IMG/VR virus record: IMGVR_UViG_3300027881_000035
Span: 1 to 40,300 of that record
From: a virus
Direction: 5' to 3' (one strand)
Length of the DNA: 40,300 nucleotides
Below the pieces are notes generated by a model. It did not search any database, was not told the origin of the DNA, and saw nothing but the letters and a program-made list of their open reading frames with translations. Positions within the stretch are counted from its first letter, which is position 1; each line of letters opens with the position of its first letter. Positions 14,404-24,170 of this stretch are shown here, in pieces. The translations under genes and the position numbers were made by a program.

Positions 14404-14645
14404 CTGAGAAATTTAGGGAATTGGAGGACTACCTCAAGGATTACATTCTTGAGGAGAAGACCGACGACACATTTCTCAACCACTACATCATGCTGGTTCG
14501 ACTAGAAGAGAAGCTGGGTGTACCGGCTTTCTCGGGCGGATTACTGGATCGCCCGGCATTCTGGGAACGATACATTCGCCCATGGATAAAAGAAGGTTTC
14601 CAGGAGCTCGTTTTGATCTCTGATCTTAGCAAGCCACCTGTTTAA
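14355..14645 (+). CDS. tail assembly chaperone, -1 frameshift (T-like) extension
   Basis: This frame covers the C-terminal portion of the fused chaperone. After the slip the product reads KPTEPGEPEEG and then helices FRELEDYLKDYILEEK and HYIMLVRLEEKLGV, with AFSGGLLDRPAFWERYIRPW near the end. The frame itself has only a GTG at 14355 without an SD, so a separate start is unlikely. The real product is the fusion of the upstream ORF with this one, made when ribosomes slip on the AAAAAAC at 14364-14370. The sequence of the extension is helical and tryptophan-containing, compatible with contact to the tape measure protein. Confidence 0.8.
   Translation: MGPKKPTEPGEPEEGLTEKFRELEDYLKDYILEEKTDDTFLNHYIMLVRLEEKLGVPAFSGGLLDRPAFWERYIRPWIKEGFQELVLISDLSKPPV
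14361..14370 (+). promoter_or_regulatory. -1 programmed ribosomal frameshift slippery site
   Basis: CCCAAAAAAC contains A AAA AAC in the right register for the upstream frame (CCA AAA AAC). Slipping back one base moves translation into the open T-like frame. The preceding C CCA AAA is a second possible heptamer. A G/C-rich stretch follows, but I did not see a clear downstream pseudoknot. Confidence 0.85.
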
Positions 14646-14649
14646 CCCC

Positions 14650-14677
14650 ACAGGGGGAGCCGCCTCCCTCCCCCTGT
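14650..14677 (+). promoter_or_regulatory. strong hairpin between chaperone and tape-measure genes
   Basis: ACAGGGGGAG (14650-14659) and CTCCCCCTGT (14668-14677) form a perfect 10-bp stem with an 8-base loop, in the 53-bp gap before the tape measure ATG at 14699. It is G/C-rich but followed by AACTTCCC, with no T-run. It could be an attenuator, a processing site or a stability element. As the longest gap in the head-tail region it is a likely control point. Confidence 0.6.
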
Positions 14678-14698
14678 AACTTCCCCTAGGACAATCCT

Positions 14699-17600
14699 AT
14701 GACAGGATATAATCCCAATCCTACACGACCAACCAATGAAGAAGAGCGTATAAATCGCGAAGAAGCTGAGCGTCTAGAGCACCTAGATCGTGAACTAAAT
14801 AAGGTAGGTGTTAATTCTTCTTTTGCTGATCAAGGTCTTATTCCCCCTGCGCGTATAACTGCAGAACCTGCATCCCCAATGATGACAGTCTTTCAGGGTA
14901 GAATGCCCGGATTCGATCCCAGTTCAGGCGAGGGGTATAGTAGGTCATGGACGCCAGATTATGAACGTGCACTGGGTCACGCCAAGAGCGGTGCAATTGG
15001 TGGAGCATATGCACAAATTGAGACACCAGGAATAGGGGATGTCTACTCACGACAGGTTGGTCAGCGTGAATGGGGCCGTATGGTGCAACGGTCTGTTATG
15101 GAAGGTGCTGCCTCTGGTGGAGTTACAGCGCACAGGCTAGGTATGGGAGAAGGCCGAGTGGAACAAGGTCCAGTCGGTCAGCTATTTGCACAAGAGGCAT
15201 CAATTTATGATCCATCCCGGCCGCCGGCACGAGTCGATCAAAGTCGTATAGGCGCTAGTTCTCCTGGCATGACTCCACAGGACATGGTCAACAATCTTCG
15301 AAGTAATATCATGCCTGGCGCATCAGCTAGAATTGACCCGGGTTCTGCTGTCGTACGATTAGTTAATGGTCTACGAACAGGTATTGGCGGGCGTGCACTG
15401 GATCAACCCTACACAGATTATACTGCCATGGGTAGTGAAACAGTGGCTCAGGCACATGCCATGCCCGCGGGCGGACACCGACTAGGTGACTATGGCTCAC
15501 GAGCACGACCGCACGAGGGTCAACTTAGTGAACCGTGGGCAACAACTACTCAGCGTGTAGGTGCGGGTATTGCCAACCTGCGTGGTGTGCCTCTTGAGCA
15601 TCCTACACTTGGCACTGCAGCTCTTATTGAACGTCCTGGTGGAATGAGGATCAATCAATTTGTTAACCCTAGCGGTGAGCAGTTGCTTTCACCACAACAC
15701 CTACAAGGTGTATCTGGTGCTGTAGGTGGTGCATTTACAAAGGGCATGGAACAGTTCCAGAATATGGATCCTAAGATGGCACTGGCCAACGTGCAACGAA
15801 TGATGCACGAGGCAGCCAATGGCTATCTGGATAAGATGGACGAGGAAGCCAAGCGTCTTGCTGGTGGTGACGCTAAAATGGACGCAGATCTACGCGACAT
15901 GAAGGGTCGTGCTAGGACTGTAGCCAACAAGCTCATTTATAACTCTATTGATGAGGTGGGACGAGCCCAAGGCGTACAAGACGCAGGGGCTATCTCCGGT
16001 GGTGCAACCAGACAAACATTTGAAGATTTGAAGCGATCAGCAGCTGGAGACTTTGGTCCTGAAAGACAGACAGCAGCTCAGACAGCTGTGGCGGCAGCTG
16101 GTGGATGGAACGCGGTAGCAACCAGTGGTCTCACATATGCCTCGCAAGCAGCACCGGGAGCTGGTGGTCAACCTGGAGCGTACTCAGCCTGGCAGGTAGC
16201 TGGCGCTGGTGGCAGTGGGTATGTACCCGGCGGACCATTGGGTGGCGGCGGTGGAGGTGGTGGCGGTCGTCGTGGTGCATGGCAAGGTCAACTTGGTGGT
16301 GCCATGTATGGTGCATATATCGCCAGACGATTCTGGTCATACACTGGCGCACCTACCATGCGAGCCATGGACCAATTTGCACAAACCCAAGCTGGTATGG
16401 AGCCTTTGCTAACAGGTCAGGTTCCTCAAGGTGGAGCGGCCACTCTAACAGCCTCACGTGCGCGTGCACAATACGCATTGGGTGAAGGGGCCTATAGTCT
16501 ATTTGGTGGTGGCGCTCAACTCTCTTCACAATTTCTACAAGCACCTGGCATGGGCGAAGCCACTGCAGGCCTAAGTGTATTTGGTGGTGCCGGACTAAGT
16601 GCTAGCATCATGGGTAATGTATTGAGTGGTCTGGGGCCATCCACTGGCGGCATTGCGAGAATGGGTGGCTTACTGACCAGGGCAACCCCAGTTCTTGCTG
16701 GTCTGGGTGTAGCTTCCGCAGCCATGGGTATCGGTAAGGGTTTGTACGAAACTGTTTATGGCCAACAGATGTCCACTATGGATATGCTTGGACAAGCTGG
16801 TCAGTCAGTCGCACGAATGGGTGCCATAGGTGGCGCTGCTATCGGCAGCACTGTTGCTGGCGCGCTGGGACAAGGTGACGTATATGCCGAACGACTTGGT
16901 CAGCTCATGGACATGCCAATGCTTGGCACTACATATGGTGGTCTGCTAAGCAAGACATATGGTAGACAAGCGCAGGGCGGAGGGATTGCAACTCGAGCTG
17001 ATGTAACACAGGCAGGGCTTGCAATGAACTTGGGTCCAGATGATGTTACTCCTCTATTGGGAGCAGCGTACCAAGCAACAGGCGAACGTGGTTTTAATCA
17101 GCGCAACCAAGCTGTCATGACCATGCTGAATAAAATGCAGCAAACAGAAGGTTACTCGCTTGAGGGTGCCGCATCTGCTTCGGGTGGTTTTGCTAGCATG
17201 CTGGGCTTTGATCCTGGACAGCGAGGTTTCGACCAATCCATGCTTCAATATGGTGGTATGGATATTACTGCCCGGGCTCAAGCTGATGAACAAGCACAAA
17301 CACGTGCTGGGCGTGCAGGACAGTTCCGTCAATTTGTCAGTCGAGGTGATATTGGTAAAGCTGATCTTCGTGAGCAAATGGGCATGTTTGGTACAGGACA
17401 ACAAGCTCAGATTGGCTTTGGTGGATACGCAGGTCTTGTATCCGCAGGTGTAGGTGCACAACGAGCCCTAAATATTCAGGGCATGCAGTCTATGCGTGTT
17501 GATAGCGGCGAGATCACCATGAACCAAATGCAACAGGGTGCCAGCATGATGTCTGGTATTGCGCCGTACTTCTCACCTAGTGCTTTGCAACAATATGGTG

Positions 17601-19075
17601 GCGCCGCAACCGAGTCACTATCCAACCTGGGTGCTGGACAGGCTGACATTGTTAATCAAATTGCTGGTGGTGGCCTGGGCGCTATGTCCTTTGCCGCCAA
17701 TACAGGTATGCTTGACCCTGGTATGGCACTGACTGATATTTCTGGTCGTGCCACATACCAGACCAATCTCATGCAGGGCATGCTAAACCTTGACCAAGTA
17801 GCGAATGAGTACGGTAGCGGGATGGCAGCAGGTGCTATGGCAGATCTTCCTGCCTTCCAAAATCTGTCTGGGTTTGTCGATACATTTAAGGCTGCCGGTG
17901 GCGGTGGCGCTGGTATGCGAGCTGGACTATTGGGTCTCGGCACTAGCGAGACTATGGCCAATTTCTTCGGTGCCGACCCTACAGCTGGACTACAGGACTA
18001 TCAGCGGGCTCATGCCAACAGAATGTCCGGACTTCAGCAAGCTGGTATTGGTATTGGATTCCAGAAGATTCAGATGCAGCGTCAGTTCCAGTACGGTGGT
18101 GGTGACTGGCGCAACCCAACAGCTGGCTCATTGTGGGGCATCCAAGATAGAATGAGAGGACTGCAGTGGCAGGGACAGCAAGCTGCTGCGCAATTCTCAC
18201 TGGAAAGTATGGATGTCGGCAATCAGTTTGGTCAACGCCAGGAGGGTCTGACCCGCCAGCGTATGGACGTGTCGCAAGAACAACAAAGATGGCAGTTCGG
18301 GTTCCAGAGATCTGGAATGGATCTGTCTCGACAGTTCACAATGGAGAACCGACAGTATCAAGACCAACTGCGTGGTATGTCAACAGCATTTGCACTTGAA
18401 GACCTGGATGAAGGAATCCGGATGTCTTCTGGTCGTGAGCGACGCCAGATGGTTCGTCAGCGAGAGCGCTTTGTAGCCACAACCAATGTTCAAGATGAAC
18501 AGACAGAAAGAAATCGTGAACAGCAAGAAGAGATGTGGGCTCGTGAAGACGAGCAGTTTGAGAAGCGACGCGAGTACGCCGAGACTATCATGACTCTCGA
18601 CGATGAACAGTACAACATGAACGTTGAGCGTCGTGAGACTCTGTACGAAATGAACCGGGAAGATCTCGAGCGACGCATTGAGCTTTCTGAAGCGCTTCAT
18701 GAGCTCCAGAATGAGCAGATTGAGAAACAACGTGAGTATGCTGTGGCTCAGATGGACCTGGCCGAGAAGGCTCTGGGTATTCAGGCTGCGTCAGCCGCAG
18801 CTCAGAAGGAATACAATGATGACATGCTCATATTGTACGAGGATATCATCAAGCCAATCGAAGGCTCAATTACTGAGATCAGCAAGCACGATACTGTGCA
18901 GAACATTCTTGTTGCTCTTGAGGGAGCCGCCGGTGCCCTGGACAAGATGGGGCTCCACAAGATTAACGCATTGCGACATCTAGCCGATGCAGTAGATAAC
19001 GTTGATTCAAGTGGTACACAACGGCTAATTCGAGACATCAATACACTCATGGCTACGTCAGGATACAAGGGATAA
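14699..19075 (+). CDS. tail tape measure protein
   Basis: The 1458-residue protein directly follows the frameshifted chaperones. The N-terminal 500 residues are Gly/Ala/Met-rich and low-complexity. A nine-glycine run near residues 515-525 is followed by GRRGAWQGQ and alternating hydrophobic stretches. Hydrophobic helices occur near residues 655-680 (LAGLGVASAAMGIGKGLYE) and again near 715. The C-terminal third (about 1165-1390) is a highly charged coiled coil with repeated R-E-x-x-E/Q-R units and ends in a softer helix region. The expected role is setting tail length and forming the DNA-delivery channel. By the usual rule of about 1.5 A per residue the tail would be near 200 nm (inferred). 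Confidence 0.9.
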   Translation: MTGYNPNPTRPTNEEERINREEAERLEHLDRELNKVGVNSSFADQGLIPPARITAEPASPMMTVFQGRMPGFDPSSGEGYSRSWTPDYERALGHAKSGAIGGAYAQIETPGIGDVYSRQVGQREWGRMVQRSVMEGAASGGVTAHRLGMGEGRVEQGPVGQLFAQEASIYDPSRPPARVDQSRIGASSPGMTPQDMVNNLRSNIMPGASARIDPGSAVVRLVNGLRTGIGGRALDQPYTDYTAMGSETVAQAHAMPAGGHRLGDYGSRARPHEGQLSEPWATTTQRVGAGIANLRGVPLEHPTLGTAALIERPGGMRINQFVNPSGEQLLSPQHLQGVSGAVGGAFTKGMEQFQNMDPKMALANVQRMMHEAANGYLDKMDEEAKRLAGGDAKMDADLRDMKGRARTVANKLIYNSIDEVGRAQGVQDAGAISGGATRQTFEDLKRSAAGDFGPERQTAAQTAVAAAGGWNAVATSGLTYASQAAPGAGGQPGAYSAWQVAGAGGSGYVPGGPLGGGGGGGGGRRGAWQGQLGGAMYGAYIARRFWSYTGAPTMRAMDQFAQTQAGMEPLLTGQVPQGGAATLTASRARAQYALGEGAYSLFGGGAQLSSQFLQAPGMGEATAGLSVFGGAGLSASIMGNVLSGLGPSTGGIARMGGLLTRATPVLAGLGVASAAMGIGKGLYETVYGQQMSTMDMLGQAGQSVARMGAIGGAAIGSTVAGALGQGDVYAERLGQLMDMPMLGTTYGGLLSKTYGRQAQGGGIATRADVTQAGLAMNLGPDDVTPLLGAAYQATGERGFNQRNQAVMTMLNKMQQTEGYSLEGAASASGGFASMLGFDPGQRGFDQSMLQYGGMDITARAQADEQAQTRAGRAGQFRQFVSRGDIGKADLREQMGMFGTGQQAQIGFGGYAGLVSAGVGAQRALNIQGMQSMRVDSGEITMNQMQQGASMMSGIAPYFSPSALQQYGGAATESLSNLGAGQADIVNQIAGGGLGAMSFAANTGMLDPGMALTDISGRATYQTNLMQGMLNLDQVANEYGSGMAAGAMADLPAFQNLSGFVDTFKAAGGGGAGMRAGLLGLGTSETMANFFGADPTAGLQDYQRAHANRMSGLQQAGIGIGFQKIQMQRQFQYGGGDWRNPTAGSLWGIQDRMRGLQWQGQQAAAQFSLESMDVGNQFGQRQEGLTRQRMDVSQEQQRWQFGFQRSGMDLSRQFTMENRQYQDQLRGMSTAFALEDLDEGIRMSSGRERRQMVRQRERFVATTNVQDEQTERNREQQEEMWAREDEQFEKRREYAETIMTLDDEQYNMNVERRETLYEMNREDLERRIELSEALHELQNEQIEKQREYAVAQMDLAEKALGIQAASAAAQKEYNDDMLILYEDIIKPIEGSITEISKHDTVQNILVALEGAAGALDKMGLHKINALRHLADAVDNVDSSGTQRLIRDINTLMATSGYKG

Positions 19076-19077
19076 CA

Positions 19078-19710
19078 ATGAATAACTACGTGACCTTTGA
19101 TACACTAAAGTATAGAGCTCCTCACCTGGCCTTTGGACCTATCCGGAGCAAGCCTGCCACAGAGCGTCTAACGCTCTCTGGTGCGTCTGATGTTACCTAT
19201 GGACCAGGCGTGACTCTGGAATGGACTGGTGATTTGATTGCGCCAGTCACTCCAGATGATACTGGATGGGGAGATATCGATGATATGCGTGCCTCTCTTG
19301 AGAAGAGAACAGCACTGCCGTTTATCGATCACTACAATGTGGCGTCGACTGTGTATGCCATGGGTCCTCATGGAGAGACCAGCTTCCATCCTATGTGGGA
19401 TGCTGGTACCAATGAGTTCCGTGTGTCAATCCGTTTCGTGGTTGATCAAGGTGGTGGCGCCCTTGTGCCACTAGCGACGCTGGAATTGGAATCGTCACTT
19501 GAAACCCTAACTGACATTGCTGGAGCTGTGAGTGTTGAGATGGCTACGCTTGAGCTTGCAAGCACACCAGTGCACGCATTTCCTTCTAGACCAGTACAGC
19601 TACAAGAGTTGTACTTGGCTGCATCAGTGCATATGGATGGTGTTCCGCAAGTTATTGTAATGGACACACTCACTCTAGCCGGAAGTATTCCGATCATGAC
19701 GGTGGCATAA
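19078..19710 (+). CDS. putative distal tail protein
   Basis: The 210-residue protein follows the tape measure, the position of distal tail proteins that cap the tube and join the hub. The N-terminal 120 residues hold beta strands (VTLEWTGDLIAPV) and FRVSIRFVVDQGG. From residue 135 four related short segments appear: LATLELESSLETL, MATLELASTPV, LQELYLAASV and MDTLTLAGSIPI, spaced about 20-25 residues, which looks like a beta repeat. The start ATG 19078 follows the tape-measure stop by two bases with a weak AAGGG site. A true family match was not recognised, so the call is from place and repeats. Confidence 0.5.
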   Translation: MNNYVTFDTLKYRAPHLAFGPIRSKPATERLTLSGASDVTYGPGVTLEWTGDLIAPVTPDDTGWGDIDDMRASLEKRTALPFIDHYNVASTVYAMGPHGETSFHPMWDAGTNEFRVSIRFVVDQGGGALVPLATLELESSLETLTDIAGAVSVEMATLELASTPVHAFPSRPVQLQELYLAASVHMDGVPQVIVMDTLTLAGSIPIMTVA

Positions 19711-22700
19711 TGAGAGATGTTCCTAACGACTACATGAGCCTTGTCGATAGCGTACGGCGTGTAGGTACACGCTTCACGTTTCGAGATGAGCGATTGCTCT
19801 TTGAGAAGTTTGATCCCCAGTCTGGGTTGGGTGCACCAGACCTAGATGAGGGACTATACTTCGACTCGTGCAGCCTTAGTAAGGGCCGCGGTATCTTTCG
19901 CGTAGCGATAGACCAGAGCTCTAGCTTTCTAATGTACCAATACATTCCAGATCCGACCACTGTGCCATGGCCATCATGGGAGGGCTCACCGGCGGGGGTA
20001 TTTGCTGATTGTCGCCCGGGTTGTGTGGATGTTAACGGCAATGCTCAAATTATTGCGTTGAAGAACTATGGTGGCGAGGATCAATTTGTGCGAATGATCT
20101 TTGATACGGATGCTGGAACACTCTCTAATCCACAGCAGCTAGATGCTATCCGTACTGATGATTTCACTATTGGTGGCGGTCCTGGCGAGTACAGCATTGC
20201 TGAACACCAGGGTATGGCTATTGCGCCTGTAGATGAGGACGAGTTCTTTGTACAGTTCTTCCCATACACAGATACACGTAGTATCAACCAGGCCATTATC
20301 CAGTACTGGCGAATCGATGGTAGTACTACATACTTCCATGAGTTTCGAGGTGGTGTGTATGGTGATATGGCGCACGCACTCCGATTTGATGCCGTGCAAT
20401 TGGGTGCCTACAATTACATCTTTACCAGCGACAATGAATATGGGCGCCCTCTAATGTTTAAGATGCAACAGCTTTGGTCACTAGGCGCGTATCAACTAGG
20501 TGACTGGAGTGATGGAACACACATTTTACCTATTGATGTTCTCGATGATACATCGTATATGAAACTAGGTGGGGCTGAAATCATCAATGACCAGATTTGG
20601 GTAACGGGTCGCTTGAAGCGTGGCTCTGACATCGAAATGGAGATGTACATGTACGGCGATGGCAACTTCTCCATTGGTCGCGACATGTATATTGGAAACT
20701 CTGATTCACTACAGGACGAGCGTTCCGGCAAGCTTGTTTATTCACATGGGTACCTGTGGTACCTGGGATGGGATGACCATTCCAAGGCACCGGCCACTAC
20801 TCTTGTAGGGTATGAGAACTTTGACAATTTGTATGCCACTAGAGACGTGGTTAATTTCACTGTACAGCAACGTAAATCCAGCTCGCTGGGTATTACCTCT
20901 CAGTTGAGTTCATCAGCTGACCACGATGCTATTCGAAAGAACAGTAAGGTGACAGTTGATGTAGGGCTTGAAGATGACACTGGAGTATGGGAATGGGCCC
21001 AGATGGGCGTGTTTGGAGTCGATGCTCTGTCTCGAGACTTTTTCGACGCCGGAAACTCTCGCACAATGGTGGGACGTGGTAATGGTAGTAAGCGCCTGGC
21101 ACAGTGGACGTCGGATGCCTTTTATGATTATTGGTCACAAGCTAAGCTAGCTGCTAACCCTGCTGTGCTGTCTGAGGTGATTAGAGTCTCAGGCTTATGG
21201 AGCACGGATGAGGACTTTGACGAGGATGCTCTGGAGGGCAGTGGAGATCCAATCCGGTTGGATCGTCTCAATGAACAGGGGATTTTGTATACGACTGCGA
21301 AGGCGTCTCGAAATGGTCAAACTGTCGGTAAGTTCTGGGTGCCTGAAAATGAGCTACCTCCTCACAAGATGCACGGACGATTTGGTGTCGGCTTGAATTA
21401 TTACCGGGAGAGTCGTGGTCAGGCCGCAGAGCGTTTGGAAAAGGACTCTGGGGATATTACTGACGAAGAGTTCGGTGACAACGGCATCTTTGCTATGATC
21501 GGTCCTGAAGAACACAATGACGCTGAAGGCATCGGCCTATACACAGTCAAGGATAGCGTATGGTACAAGGTGTACTCAGAGGCATACTCATACTCTAAGA
21601 ATGTGTGGAACTGGTTGATGCTGAGCTTCAACGAGGGGCATATTAAGGTTAATGTAGCAACTACGTACGTGGCTCCAACATACTCGAGTGAAGTACTATG
21701 GTCAGAGAAGTTTGATATCCGCTACGATCCTGAGTACTCATCTGGGCTGTTTTCAGAGCCTTGGTTCCGAGACCAGCGTGGACGTGGTGCTCTCGCTATC
21801 CTTAACATGTCAGCCTACTCAGACACTCCTGGATTTACGAGTACGTCAACCGTTATACCGGTGGAGGCGGTAAGTATGTTTCCGACATCGGAAACGGTCA
21901 TCGTGGACTCGGAGATTATTGATTATAACGGCAAGCAGACGGCCGATGTGTATCCTGGCGAGATGAACTGGGCGCCTGGTGAGACTCATCTGGCTGCTGA
22001 GCATGATAACCCAGACTGGAACGATATTAAGATTCACCACATTGACTGGGTGCCTGGTAATGCTGGTAGTATTGTCCTAGCTAACAACGCGAACTATAAC
22101 CTACTTACCAGCCAGGCCTTTCTGGGACCGTATGGTGATGAGAGAATTGACCGTGCACGCATTGTAGTGAGACGTGAAGGTCTCCCAAGCTTTCCTCTAT
22201 ATGCTCTTATTGTGAACGACGACTTTGACAATGGTGGCAACTTTATTGTTGGCGTAGGACGACATGGTGCTCCAATTGTGACACACTGCTCTGCTCCAGT
22301 GGCCGGACATACAGTGCCAACAAGCTACGACTGGGTAGAGTTTGACTTTAGTAATGTACCTGAACCAATGCGGTGGCTGCATGATGCATATCGTCGAAGC
22401 GGTAAAGGATTCTTTATATGCATCACAACCATTCCATTTCATTACGTTAGCGATACCTATGGTTATGGCTATACATATGGTAACTGGGGACACGACACGT
22501 CTAATTTCTATCATGTGAAACTAGACGATACTGTATCTGCTACAACTGGTGTGTGGTTGGGTTGGGGCGCTAATCATAAGTGGGACAATTGGCAGTGGTA
22601 TTTCGACCGTGACACCATGATGCCATTTGAGATTTACGGTATCGGAAATACTCCAAGCGAGGGGTATGAGATCTACATTGATGGGCATGGACCTAATGCC

Positions 22701-24170
22701 GTGCCTAAAAATTACTATGACGGTATGGCTCTGGTGGTTGGCGACGGGCCTGGCAAAGGTACGGTATACCAGATATCTGACTATGACCACATTGCGCCAG
22801 ACCAGTGGGTGCCAAGCAGAACCTATCTACCACCCGACAATGCCGCTGACCACATTGATGACCCAGCGCATGGCAACTGGGTTGATGAGGATTTGAGTAG
22901 AGTCTTTGTAATGCGCAACCCATATGGTGCCATTGGTGAAGGAACAGTCTTTGAGATCTACCCATCTCTTACAATAGAGGCACGTGGCACTCAGGACACA
23001 ACAGCTACTGCGCATGGTGCTGGGCATGTGAGTATTTACTCTGATTTGTCTGTGGCATGCCAAGAGATACGCTACTTCTCTGGTGAAGTTGATATGCGCC
23101 TAGAGGATATGGCCAAAGAGCTTTGTGCCAAGTCTGGCGTGATGGAGTTCTCTGCGGGGAAGAGCTACAGTGGCGACTGGGCTACTGGTACAACTGATGC
23201 CACTGCAGAATGGATTTCTGGTGATCGCCGACACAGTATTGTTAAGTTCGATCACCCGGGCGATACTGCCTCACTTTCCGAGATCGGAATCATTGTGCGT
23301 GCTGATGTAGCCGATTTGGCTACAGCTACGCAGTACTATAAACTAGTGTACAAAAACTTTGCATCCTTCTTGGGTGTTGAGCTGCAGATCTTGCGGGCTG
23401 GAGAACAAGAAGCAGTGACTGTAGAGCGGTGGCCTATTTGGTACTCAGTGCCTCAAGGTACGATAACGATGTCTGTACAAGAGGGCTCGTTTAGTACGTG
23501 GCTGAATGATAAGCATCTTGTGACTTTTCACAATGACGAGATTGAGACCGGTGAAGCAATGGGAATGTACTCCTACAATTTCAATGGTACTATTGCTAAT
23601 ATTGACTGGTCTGAGCTAGATATTCGGACTGATAACTTCGTACTAGACTTGGGATATCGTGGCGCCCAGCTCTTGAGCGGACTGATTGGACCTAAGAAGA
23701 TAGTTTATCAGGATACTTCAACAGGTGGGATCTACATGGAGCGAGTGCGTACATCGGGCGACCCTGAGTATGAGCTCACCGATTTGACAGTTGAGGCTGG
23801 TCGGTCGTCGAGTGACAGTGCTCTGGTTAACAGGGTACGCGCTGAAGGTGCCGAGATTGCTGAAGTAGTGGACTGGAGCAGCTTCCAAGAGGAAGGTAAC
23901 TTGTTCTTCTTGGTGAACGCCACAGAGGCTAATGATCTGTGGGAGACAGAGACGGAAGCAACGTTTATTCTAGAGGACTCACATGCGTCAGTTGATATTC
24001 ATGGCTTTGTGGGTGCGGCTGACCCACGTGTAGAAACGAATGACATCATCCGTGCGCGTACTGCAGAGGGAGTTCACGATCTGTCTGTAGATTCGATCTC
24101 GTTCCGGATGATGATTAACAGCAACAGTGCTGTATTTGATATGCAGATTGAGGGACGCGATGCCAGTTGA
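19710..24170 (+). CDS. large tail protein, hub or baseplate candidate
   Basis: The 1486-residue protein begins MRDVPNDYMSLVDSVRRVG. It is beta-rich throughout and acidic, with many aromatic residues. Around residues 900-1000 lies a Trp/Gly/Tyr-rich block (GYGYTYGNWGH, GWGANHKWDNW) that may be a carbohydrate-binding or lectin-like patch. The C-terminus (about 1320-1486) has VEAGRSSSDSALVNRVRAEG and ends FRMMINSNSAVFDMQIEGRD, resembling the C-terminal parts of phage tail hub proteins. Its length is far above a minimal hub, so it may carry extra receptor-binding domains. The start overlaps the previous stop by one base, and the stop overlaps the next gene by 11 bases. Confidence 0.6.
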   Translation: MRDVPNDYMSLVDSVRRVGTRFTFRDERLLFEKFDPQSGLGAPDLDEGLYFDSCSLSKGRGIFRVAIDQSSSFLMYQYIPDPTTVPWPSWEGSPAGVFADCRPGCVDVNGNAQIIALKNYGGEDQFVRMIFDTDAGTLSNPQQLDAIRTDDFTIGGGPGEYSIAEHQGMAIAPVDEDEFFVQFFPYTDTRSINQAIIQYWRIDGSTTYFHEFRGGVYGDMAHALRFDAVQLGAYNYIFTSDNEYGRPLMFKMQQLWSLGAYQLGDWSDGTHILPIDVLDDTSYMKLGGAEIINDQIWVTGRLKRGSDIEMEMYMYGDGNFSIGRDMYIGNSDSLQDERSGKLVYSHGYLWYLGWDDHSKAPATTLVGYENFDNLYATRDVVNFTVQQRKSSSLGITSQLSSSADHDAIRKNSKVTVDVGLEDDTGVWEWAQMGVFGVDALSRDFFDAGNSRTMVGRGNGSKRLAQWTSDAFYDYWSQAKLAANPAVLSEVIRVSGLWSTDEDFDEDALEGSGDPIRLDRLNEQGILYTTAKASRNGQTVGKFWVPENELPPHKMHGRFGVGLNYYRESRGQAAERLEKDSGDITDEEFGDNGIFAMIGPEEHNDAEGIGLYTVKDSVWYKVYSEAYSYSKNVWNWLMLSFNEGHIKVNVATTYVAPTYSSEVLWSEKFDIRYDPEYSSGLFSEPWFRDQRGRGALAILNMSAYSDTPGFTSTSTVIPVEAVSMFPTSETVIVDSEIIDYNGKQTADVYPGEMNWAPGETHLAAEHDNPDWNDIKIHHIDWVPGNAGSIVLANNANYNLLTSQAFLGPYGDERIDRARIVVRREGLPSFPLYALIVNDDFDNGGNFIVGVGRHGAPIVTHCSAPVAGHTVPTSYDWVEFDFSNVPEPMRWLHDAYRRSGKGFFICITTIPFHYVSDTYGYGYTYGNWGHDTSNFYHVKLDDTVSATTGVWLGWGANHKWDNWQWYFDRDTMMPFEIYGIGNTPSEGYEIYIDGHGPNAVPKNYYDGMALVVGDGPGKGTVYQISDYDHIAPDQWVPSRTYLPPDNAADHIDDPAHGNWVDEDLSRVFVMRNPYGAIGEGTVFEIYPSLTIEARGTQDTTATAHGAGHVSIYSDLSVACQEIRYFSGEVDMRLEDMAKELCAKSGVMEFSAGKSYSGDWATGTTDATAEWISGDRRHSIVKFDHPGDTASLSEIGIIVRADVADLATATQYYKLVYKNFASFLGVELQILRAGEQEAVTVERWPIWYSVPQGTITMSVQEGSFSTWLNDKHLVTFHNDEIETGEAMGMYSYNFNGTIANIDWSELDIRTDNFVLDLGYRGAQLLSGLIGPKKIVYQDTSTGGIYMERVRTSGDPEYELTDLTVEAGRSSSDSALVNRVRAEGAEIAEVVDWSSFQEEGNLFFLVNATEANDLWETETEATFILEDSHASVDIHGFVGAADPRVETNDIIRARTAEGVHDLSVDSISFRMMINSNSAVFDMQIEGRDAS

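Noticed and set aside
14650-14677. Rho-independent terminator
   Set aside because: The stem is strong but there is no T-run after it, so I listed it only as a hairpin.
16105-16485. Plus-strand frame inside the tape measure gene rich in Trp and Ser
   Set aside because: It is an out-of-frame reading of a Gly-rich, G/T-rich stretch. The composition (W, S, R, C) is an artefact of the codons for Gly and Ala in the true frame.
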